Positions 58,395 through 64,000 of a stretch of DNA of 64,000 nt are shown piece by piece (position 1 is the first letter of the stretch; every line of letters begins with the position of its first letter). The notes beneath the pieces were generated by a model, which was given only the letters and a program-made list of their open reading frames with translations, searched no databases and was not told the origin of the DNA. Source of the DNA: Mesorhizobium sp. AR07 (lineage in GTDB: Bacteria > Pseudomonadota > Alphaproteobacteria > Rhizobiales > Rhizobiaceae). Where the stretch lies: contig NZ_CP080525.1 in NCBI RefSeq assembly GCF_024746815.1, positions 6,595,190 through 6,659,189 on the forward strand. The letters run 5' to 3'. The translations under genes and the position numbers were made by a program.

Positions 58395-58720
58395 GGAAAA
58401 TAGTCCTTTTCGAAATAAGTGGTCGTCTAAACGAAAAGCGGTAGCGACTATCGGTCAGGCTCATAATAAACCGGCTGACCTTGGCACCATCCGAGATAAC
58501 CCCAGTTTCGCGGCAATCCAAGGGCGTGTTGTCGCACTGCAAGCAATTGTGATCGGCTGCCGAACCCATGGATGCAGCCTGGTTTTGCCAAATCGGGTGT
58601 TTGAACGAAGGATTGAGCGCCCGGCGACCCGGCCATTGCCATGATGCTTGTATTTTGGTGGCGTTCGGGTTATGGACCGCGCCTGTTTTCCATCAAATCC
58701 ATCGCATGAAAGGGGCATCC
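58395..58720. other. 326-base divergent region between the NYN gene and rpoZ
   Basis: No gene or known RNA is recognised. A short inverted repeat (GGTCAG at about 58453, CTGACC at about 58474) and a possible rpoZ promoter (TTGTAT near 58648, about 16 bases before TTATGG) are the only signals; both are weak. Confidence 0.4.
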
Positions 58721-59122
58721 ATGGCCCGCGTAACCGTTGAAGATTGCATCGACAAGGTCGACAACCGCTTCGAGCTGGTGCTCCTTGCCGGCCACCGTGC
58801 CCGCCAGATCAGCCAGGGCGCGCCGATCACCGTGCCGCGTGACAACGACAAGAACCCGGTCGTGGCGCTGCGCGAGATCGCCGACGAGACGCTGTCGCCC
58901 GACGACCTCAAGGAAGACCTGATCCATTCGCTGCAGAAGCATGTCGAGGTCGACGAACCCGAGGCCGACGGCGAGGTGATTGCCGATCAGACCGGTGCCG
59001 CCGTCGCGGCCACCAACGCCGATGACGCCGAGGAGAACATTACCTTCGACCGGATGACCGAGGAAGATCTCCTGGCCGGCATCGAGGGCCTGGTGCCCCC
59101 GGAAAAGAGCGACGATTACTAA
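58721..59122 (+). CDS. rpoZ: RNA polymerase omega subunit
   Basis: A 133-residue protein starting MARVTVEDCIDKVDNRFELVLLAGHRARQISQGAPITVPRDNDKNPVVALREIA, the hallmark omega sequence. The acidic C-terminal extension (about 70-133) is typical of rhizobia. It helps assemble RNA polymerase and, in other bacteria, forms part of a ppGpp site. AAAGGGG precedes the ATG. The next gene is rsh, the usual order. Confidence 0.96.
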   Translation: MARVTVEDCIDKVDNRFELVLLAGHRARQISQGAPITVPRDNDKNPVVALREIADETLSPDDLKEDLIHSLQKHVEVDEPEADGEVIADQTGAAVAATNADDAEENITFDRMTEEDLLAGIEGLVPPEKSDDY

Positions 59123-59194
59123 GCGAGCCTCTGTCGCGGAGGTCGCTGGAATAATCGTCCGCCACTTCCGTATCGGCAGTTTCGTGGCTATCTA

Positions 59195-59276
59195 GTACCA
59201 ACTGTCGCAAATACCAGATGCAGTTTTGGCCGCGTTCGGCATAATGCATGAATCTGGTATTTGCGACAGTTGGTAC
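59195..59276. repeat. 25-base perfect inverted repeat with 32-base loop, upstream of rsh
   Basis: The arm starting GTACCAACTGTCGCAAATAC (59195-59219) is matched exactly in reverse complement at 59252-59276. It lies between the rpoZ stop (59122) and rsh start (59338). The loop has a small GCC/GGC stem. No T-run follows, and the sequence is unlike repeat families A-C, so it is either a MITE-like element or a leader structure. Confidence 0.85.
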
Positions 59277-59337
59277 CGGACATGCGCCGTACAGCAGTGC
59301 GGCGCATGATTCATTTCACCGCTGCGAGATCCCGCCC

Positions 59338-61566
59338 ATGATGCGTCAGTATGAGCTTGTCGAGCGCGTCCAGCGCTACAAGCCTGACGTCAACGAGGCG
59401 TTGCTCAACAAGGCCTATGTTTATGCCATGCAGAAGCATGGCCACCAGAAGCGCGCTTCCGGCGATCCCTATTTCTCGCATCCGCTCGAAGTCGCCGCCA
59501 TCCTCACCGAAATGCATATGGACGAGGCGACGATCGCGGTCGCCCTGCTGCACGACACCATCGAGGACACCACGGCGACGCGGGCCGAGATCGACGAGCT
59601 GTTCGGACCCGAAATGGGCAAGCTGGTCGAGGGGCTGACCAAGCTGAAGAAGCTCGACCTGGTGTCGAAGAAGGCCGAGCAGGCGGAAAACCTGCGCAAG
59701 CTTCTGCTGGCGATTTCGGAAGACGTCCGTGTGCTTCTGGTCAAGCTCGCCGACCGCCTGCACAACATGCGCACCCTCGACCATATGCCGGAGGCCAAGC
59801 GCCTTCGCATCGCCGAGGAGACGATGGACATCTATGCGCCGCTGGCCGGGCGCATGGGCATGCAAGGTATGCGCGAGGAGCTGGAGGAGATCGCCTTCCG
59901 CTACATCAATCCGGAAGCCTACCGCGCCGTCACCGCCCGGCTCGCCGAAATCTTCGAGCGCAACAAGGATGTGCTGTCGGACATCGAGAAGGCGCTGTCG
60001 GCGCTGTTCGAAAAGCATGCGATCAAGGCTGGCGTGAAGAGCCGGCAGAAGAAGCCGTGGTCGGTATTTCGCAAGATGGAGGCCAAGGCGCTGTCCTTCG
60101 AGCAGCTGTCCGATATTTTCGGCTTCCGCGTCGTCGTCGAGACGGTCGAGGATTGCTACCGGGCGCTTGGCGCCATCCACACCACATGGTCGATGGTGCC
60201 CGGTCGCTTCAAGGATTACATCTCGACGCCGAAGCAGAACGACTACCGGTCGATCCACACCACCATCGTCGGGCCGTCGCGCCAGCGCGTCGAGCTGCAG
60301 ATCCGCACCCACCAGATGAACAAGATCGCCGAATACGGCGTTGCCGCGCATTCGATCTACAAGGACACCGGCGGCAAGACCAATGGTGCTGCCCACGCGA
60401 TCTCGAAAGAGACCAACGCCTATGCCTGGCTGCGGCGCACCATCGAGCAGCTTGCCGAGGGTGACAATCCGGAAGACTTTCTCGAGAACACCAAGCTGGA
60501 ACTGTTCCAGGACCAGGTGTTCTGTTTCACCCCGAAAGGCATGCTGATTGCGCTGCCGCGAGGTGCCACGCCCATCGATTTCGCCTATGCGGTGCACACC
60601 GATGTCGGCGACACCTGCGTCGGCGCCAAGGTCAATGGCCGCATCATGCCGCTGATGACGGAGCTGAAGAACGGCGACGAGGTCGAGATCATCCGCTCCA
60701 AGGCGCAGGTGCCGCCGGCTGCGTGGGAATCGGTCGTCGTCACCGGCAAGGCGCGCTCGGCCATCCGCCGTGCCACCAAGAATGCCATCCGCAAGCAATA
60801 TTCGGGGCTCGGCATTCGCATCCTGGAACGCGCCTTCGAACGCGCCGGCAAGACCTTCACCAAGGAGAGTCTGAAGCAGGTGCTGCACCGGCTGGCGCGC
60901 AAGGACATCGAGGACGTGCTGGCCTCGGTCGGCCGTGGCGAGCTTGCCTCCACCGACGTCATGAAGGCGGTATTTCCCGACTACAAGGACGAGCGCGTCA
61001 CCACGGCAGCACCCAAGCAGCGCGAGGAAGGCTGGTCGAAGATCCGCAACGCCGCCGGCATGCTGTTCCAGATTCCAGGCCGTGCCGCGCGCAAGGACAA
61101 GGACCAGCCGCGCGACGGCGCCGTGCCGATCCGCGGCGTGCGTGGCGATCTGCCGGTGCGTTTTGCGCCGGAAGGGGCGGTGCCTGGCGACCGCATCGTC
61201 GGCATCGTCCAGCCGGGCACCGGCATCACCATCTATCCGATCCAGTCGCCGGCGCTGCAGGCCTTCGACGACCAGCCCGAGCGCTGGATCGACGTGCGCT
61301 GGGACATTGACGAGCGCACCAAGGAACGGTTTCCCGCGCGCGTCTCGGTCACCGCCATCAATGCGCCGGGCTCGCTCGCCGATATCGCACAGGTCGTTGC
61401 CTCGAACGACGCCAACATCCATACGCTGTCGATGGTGCGCACCGCGCCCGACTTCACCGAAATGCTGATCGATCTCGAAGTCTGGGATCTGAAGCACCTC
61501 AACCGGCTGCTGTCGCAGCTCAAGGACAATTCGAGCGTCAGCGATGCAAGGCGTGTGAACGGCTAG
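59338..61566 (+). CDS. rsh: Bifunctional (p)ppGpp synthetase/hydrolase Rsh (RelA/SpoT)
   Basis: A 742-residue stringent-response enzyme. The HD hydrolase domain (about 25-200, YFSHPLEVAAILTEM and LLHDTIEDT), the RelA synthetase domain (about 230-370, RFKDYISTPKQNDYRSIHTTIVGPSRQRVELQIRT), a TGS domain (about 405-465) and a C-terminal ACT domain (about 660-735) are all present. As the single Rsh of rhizobia it both makes and degrades ppGpp. The start is MMRQYELVERV at 59338 (or 59341). The longer frame from 59248 lies inside the inverted repeat. Confidence 0.96.
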   Translation: MMRQYELVERVQRYKPDVNEALLNKAYVYAMQKHGHQKRASGDPYFSHPLEVAAILTEMHMDEATIAVALLHDTIEDTTATRAEIDELFGPEMGKLVEGLTKLKKLDLVSKKAEQAENLRKLLLAISEDVRVLLVKLADRLHNMRTLDHMPEAKRLRIAEETMDIYAPLAGRMGMQGMREELEEIAFRYINPEAYRAVTARLAEIFERNKDVLSDIEKALSALFEKHAIKAGVKSRQKKPWSVFRKMEAKALSFEQLSDIFGFRVVVETVEDCYRALGAIHTTWSMVPGRFKDYISTPKQNDYRSIHTTIVGPSRQRVELQIRTHQMNKIAEYGVAAHSIYKDTGGKTNGAAHAISKETNAYAWLRRTIEQLAEGDNPEDFLENTKLELFQDQVFCFTPKGMLIALPRGATPIDFAYAVHTDVGDTCVGAKVNGRIMPLMTELKNGDEVEIIRSKAQVPPAAWESVVVTGKARSAIRRATKNAIRKQYSGLGIRILERAFERAGKTFTKESLKQVLHRLARKDIEDVLASVGRGELASTDVMKAVFPDYKDERVTTAAPKQREEGWSKIRNAAGMLFQIPGRAARKDKDQPRDGAVPIRGVRGDLPVRFAPEGAVPGDRIVGIVQPGTGITIYPIQSPALQAFDDQPERWIDVRWDIDERTKERFPARVSVTAINAPGSLADIAQVVASNDANIHTLSMVRTAPDFTEMLIDLEVWDLKHLNRLLSQLKDNSSVSDARRVNG

Positions 61567-61614
61567 ACCATGATCCCGAAAAGTGGGGACCGGTTTTCGG
61601 AAAGGATCATGGTC
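61566..61614. repeat. Intergenic palindromic repeat, family A
   Basis: ACCATGATCCCGAAAAGTGG then GGACCGGTTTTCGGAAAGGA and TCATGGTC form an almost perfect palindrome filling the space between the rsh stop and the pyrE start. Confidence 0.82.
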
Positions 61615-61631
61615 AATCAAAAGAGGCAGAC

Positions 61632-62210
61632 ATGAACACCGATGAAGTGCTGGGGATTTTCCGCGAGGCGGGCGCTGTTCTCGAAGGGCATTTCATTTTG
61701 ACCTCGGGCCTGAGAAGCCCGGTCTTCCTGCAGAAGGCGCGTGTGTTCATGCATGCCGACAAGACCGAGCGGCTGTGCAAGGCGCTGGCCGAAAAGATCC
61801 GCGCTAGCGTTCCCGGCAAGATCGACTATGTCGTCGGTCCGGCGATCGGCGGGTTGATCCCGGCCTATGAGACCTCGCGCCACCTCGGCGTGCCAGCCAT
61901 CTGGGTCGAACGGGAGGGCGGAGAATTCCGCCTGCGCCGCTTCGAAATCGCCAGGGGCTCGCGCGTCGTCATCATCGAGGACATCGTCACCACCGGCCTG
62001 TCGATCCGCGAAACCATCGAATGCCTGCGCGAGCTTGGCGCCGAAGTGGTTGCCGCTGCCTGCATCATCGACCGTTCAGCCGGCAAGACCCATGTCGGCG
62101 TGCCTCTGATCGCGCTCGCTGAATACGAGGTTCCAGCCTATCCGGCAGACCGTTTGCCGCCGGAACTGGCCGCCATCCCGGCGATCAAGCCCGGCAGCCG
62201 CAATATCTGA
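61632..62210 (+). CDS. pyrE: Orotate phosphoribosyltransferase
   Basis: A 192-residue enzyme of pyrimidine synthesis making OMP from orotate and PRPP. It shows LTSGLRSPVFLQKARVFMHA, VGPAIGGLIPAYETSRHLG, and the PRPP-binding loop RVVIIEDIVTTGLSIRE. Length is typical. It follows rsh in the same direction with a family A repeat between them. Confidence 0.95.
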   Translation: MNTDEVLGIFREAGAVLEGHFILTSGLRSPVFLQKARVFMHADKTERLCKALAEKIRASVPGKIDYVVGPAIGGLIPAYETSRHLGVPAIWVEREGGEFRLRRFEIARGSRVVIIEDIVTTGLSIRETIECLRELGAEVVAAACIIDRSAGKTHVGVPLIALAEYEVPAYPADRLPPELAAIPAIKPGSRNI

Positions 62211-62212
62211 CC

Positions 62213-62268
62213 CATGCGTGCCGCCCGAAAGTGTGCAGCGGTTTTGGGGTAACGACATGCATGAAAAC
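62213..62268. repeat. Intergenic palindromic repeat, family B
   Basis: CATGCGTGCCGCCCGAAAGT then GTGCAGCGGTTTTGGGGTAA and CGACATGCATGAAAACAA match family B. It starts 2 bases after the pyrE stop and runs almost to the start of the VOC gene, offering spurious ATGs at 62257 and 62261. Confidence 0.8.
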
Positions 62269-62277
62269 AAATTGACG

Positions 62278-62658
62278 ATGATCGCAGGCATCGATCATCT
62301 CGTGCTGACGGTCGCTTCGCTGGAAGTGACCTGCGCCTTTTACCAGCGTGTACTTGGGTTTGAACGCATCGACACGCCGGGCCGGCCGACGGCGCTGGCT
62401 TTCGGCAATCAGAAGATCAATGTGCACGAGGTCGGCCGCACGTTCGAGCCGAAGGCGAAGTCGCCGACATCAGGCTCGGGCGATTTCTGCCTGATCACCG
62501 ACAGGCCGCTGGGTGAAGTCAGCACCCGTCTCGAGGCCAATGGCGTGGTGGTGGAACTCGGTCCTGTCGAACGTGTCGGGGCCCGGGGTCCGATGATGTC
62601 GGTCTATTTCCGCGACCCGGACGGCAACCTGGTCGAGGTCGGCGAATACGGGTCTTAG
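62278..62658 (+). CDS. VOC-family (glyoxalase/dioxygenase fold) protein
   Basis: A 126-residue single VOC domain. MIAGIDHLVLTVASLEVTCAFYQRVLGFERIDTPGRPTALAFGNQKINVHEVG and VYFRDPDGNLVEVGEYGS give the metal-site His, His and Glu of the fold. It resembles small virulence-protein-like VOC enzymes of unknown substrate. The start MIAGIDH fits the family; an in-frame ATG at 62257 lies inside the repeat. No ribosome site is evident, which leaves the start uncertain. Confidence 0.87.
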   Translation: MIAGIDHLVLTVASLEVTCAFYQRVLGFERIDTPGRPTALAFGNQKINVHEVGRTFEPKAKSPTSGSGDFCLITDRPLGEVSTRLEANGVVVELGPVERVGARGPMMSVYFRDPDGNLVEVGEYGS

Positions 62659-62837
62659 CGTCATCGACGCTCCGCTTGCGACGACAAACTGAAGCCGCTT
62701 CTCAAATTCGCCGCGATTGTTCGGTGTAGGGAGAGACGAACCTTACCAAAAATTATTGCTGCTCGGGCGCTGTCTAGGCGGCCTTCGGTTGTTGTTGAGG
62801 TTGGGGTTGGCTATATCAAGGGGGCGATTGCCATTGG

Positions 62838-63512
62838 GTGATCGTCAAGCGCAAGATGGTGCTGTTACGCCCGGCTGAAAGTGCCGGTGTCGGCGCCGTG
62901 GAACGGAACAGAGTGCTTTTTCGACGTCGCAAGCCTGATGGTCTTCTCGAACGGGTGCGTACCTACCTTTGGCCGCGCCGCTCGTTTTCGCGCTCGCTTC
63001 AGTATTTCTCCAAGCGCATCCTGCGGCTGAAGGCCACGCCGCACGCAGTGGCGGCCGGCGTCGCTGCCGGCGTCTTCGCCTCTTTCTTTCCGGTCGGGTT
63101 CCATTTCGTCATTGCCGCCGTTCTGTGCTGGGTAATCGCTGGCAATTTGGTGGCGGCGGCACTCGGCGCGGTGTTTTTCGGCAATCCGCTGACCTTTCCG
63201 CTGCTGTGGGGCGCCTCCTGGGAAACCGGCAAGCTGATCCTGCATGATCGCCTGCCGAAGCATGGCCCGCCGGCGCATCTGGGCGAGATGCTGCATAATC
63301 TTTCCTTCGCGCAACTGTGGAAACCCGTGCTTGAGCCGATGCTGATCGGCGCGGTGCCTCTCGGGCTGGTGTTCGGCCTCTTGTTCTATGGCATCACCCG
63401 GTGGGGCATGAGCGCTTTCCGCGAGCAGCGTCGCAAGCGCCTGGCAGAGCGCGCAAGCCAGCATGGGCAATCGTCCCATCCCGGCGGAAGCGTCGGTTCC
63501 ACCGCGCGATGA
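62838..63512 (+). CDS. DUF2062-family membrane protein
   Basis: A 224-residue protein with about three hydrophobic segments (residues 72-95, 97-115 and 175-195). RILRLKATPHAVAAGVAAGVFASFFPVGFHFVIAAVLCWVIAGNLVAAALGAVFFGNPLTFPLLW is the DUF2062 signature. The function is unknown. A GTG start at 62838 is used here; an ATG at 62856 is an alternative. Its stop overlaps the acpS start (ATGA). Confidence 0.9.
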   Translation: MIVKRKMVLLRPAESAGVGAVERNRVLFRRRKPDGLLERVRTYLWPRRSFSRSLQYFSKRILRLKATPHAVAAGVAAGVFASFFPVGFHFVIAAVLCWVIAGNLVAAALGAVFFGNPLTFPLLWGASWETGKLILHDRLPKHGPPAHLGEMLHNLSFAQLWKPVLEPMLIGAVPLGLVFGLLFYGITRWGMSAFREQRRKRLAERASQHGQSSHPGGSVGSTAR

Positions 63513-63922
63513 TCATCGGCATCGGCAGCGACCTGATCGATATCAGACGCATCGAGAAGTCGCTGGAGCGTCACGGCCAGCGCTTCATCCAGAGAATCTA
63601 CACCGATCTTGAGCAGGCCCGTTCCGAGAACCGCCGGGCGCGTGCGGCGTCCTACGCCAAGCGCTTCGCTGCCAAGGAGGCTTGCGCCAAGGCGCTCGGC
63701 ACCGGTCTGGCGCAAGGCGTGTTCTGGCGCGACATGGGTGTCGTCAACCTGCCCAGCGGCGCGCCGACCATGGCGTTGACGGGAGGGGCACAGGCGCGGC
63801 TGGACAAAATCCTGCCAAAGGGCCATCGGGCGGCAATCCACCTCACCATCACGGATGATTTCCCGCTCGCTCAAGCCTTTGTGATCATCGAAGCGTTGCC
63901 CGTCGAAGAAGCGCCACATTGA
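63509..63922 (+). CDS. acpS: Holo-[acyl-carrier-protein] synthase
   Basis: A 137-residue phosphopantetheinyl transferase. MIIGIGSDLIDIRRIEKSLERHGQRFIQRIYT carries the Mg-binding Asp, and KRFAAKEACAKALGTGL the catalytic Glu/Lys motif. It loads coenzyme A phosphopantetheine onto acyl carrier protein. It overlaps the DUF2062 gene by four bases, so it is coupled to it. The last 78 bases of the window after it hold no complete gene; lepB would be expected next in rhizobia. Confidence 0.95.
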   Translation: MIIGIGSDLIDIRRIEKSLERHGQRFIQRIYTDLEQARSENRRARAASYAKRFAAKEACAKALGTGLAQGVFWRDMGVVNLPSGAPTMALTGGAQARLDKILPKGHRAAIHLTITDDFPLAQAFVIIEALPVEEAPH

Positions 63923-64000
63923 TTGCATCTGACGACCGGCATTGACGTTGCCCAGCGCGCGCCGAGACTCTATACCATCCAACGCACAATCGAGGACGAC

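Noticed and set aside
59311..61620. 769-codon minus-strand frame opposite rsh
   Set aside because: Shadow frame; the Rsh protein has all four domains on the plus strand.

Overview
The window is high-GC alphaproteobacterial DNA. It most resembles Rhizobiales, specifically a Mesorhizobium-like member of the Phyllobacteriaceae. The reasons are the gene order ccmF-ccmH / degP / two-component system / glnE / pleC, which from memory is the order in Sinorhizobium relatives; the Omp2b/RopA-type porins; the rpoZ-rsh-pyrE-acpS block; and many short palindromic intergenic repeats typical of rhizobial genomes. The assignment rests on gene content and was not checked by a search. The window is mostly chromosomal housekeeping DNA with a few accessory patches.

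Layout. 0-13.2 kb: the end of a cytochrome c maturation operon, a LysR/SDR pair, the periplasmic protease DegP, an OmpR-type two-component system running directly into glnE, an EF-hand protein, a PleC-like kinase, and a toxin-antitoxin locus whose toxin has been almost wholly deleted. 13.2-28.5 kb: aminopeptidase N, a stand-alone CoxL-like molybdoenzyme subunit, an EamA transporter, an XRE regulator, a uracil-DNA glycosylase-like protein, ETF-ubiquinone oxidoreductase, several secreted or membrane proteins and AMP nucleosidase. 28.5-32.5 kb: a SEL1-like small protein, tandem palindromic repeats, a strong terminator in the leader of an orphan branched-chain amino acid binding protein, and about 1.6 kb of sparse, poorly coding sequence. 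32.5-39.3 kb: a minus-strand leucine/isovalerate catabolic cluster (TetR, isovaleryl-CoA dehydrogenase, both methylcrotonyl-CoA carboxylase subunits) with a macro-domain gene inside it. 39.4-49.6 kb: acylphosphatase, a MarR-GNAT fusion, an aminotransferase, a TPR-sulfotransferase, two head-to-head porin paralogues around tRNA-Ser(GCU), a lone tyrosine recombinase and an alpha/beta hydrolase. 49.6-50.9 kb: an intact ISAs1-family element with terminal inverted repeats and a 10-bp target duplication, sitting inside a short palindromic repeat. 51-64 kb: lytic transglycosylase, dapA, smpB, a GH25 lysozyme, an HxlR/oxidoreductase pair, a family 5 uracil-DNA glycosylase with a NYN protein, rpoZ, rsh (ppGpp), pyrE, a VOC protein, a DUF2062 membrane protein and acpS.

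How parts fit together. DegP and the adjacent two-component genes suggest envelope-stress sensing. GlnE (nitrogen status), Rsh (ppGpp) and RpoZ (a polymerase subunit linked to ppGpp in other bacteria) are global physiology regulators. Ivd, MccA and MccB carry out consecutive steps of leucine breakdown, and ETF-QO at 22.3 kb would pass the electrons from Ivd to ubiquinone. No complete novel defence or biosynthetic system was seen. The most interesting signals are regulatory and structural: the deleted toxin, the long inverted repeat before rsh, the livK leader terminator, the macro-domain gene in the leucine operon, and several families of palindromic repeats, one of which was the landing site of the IS.
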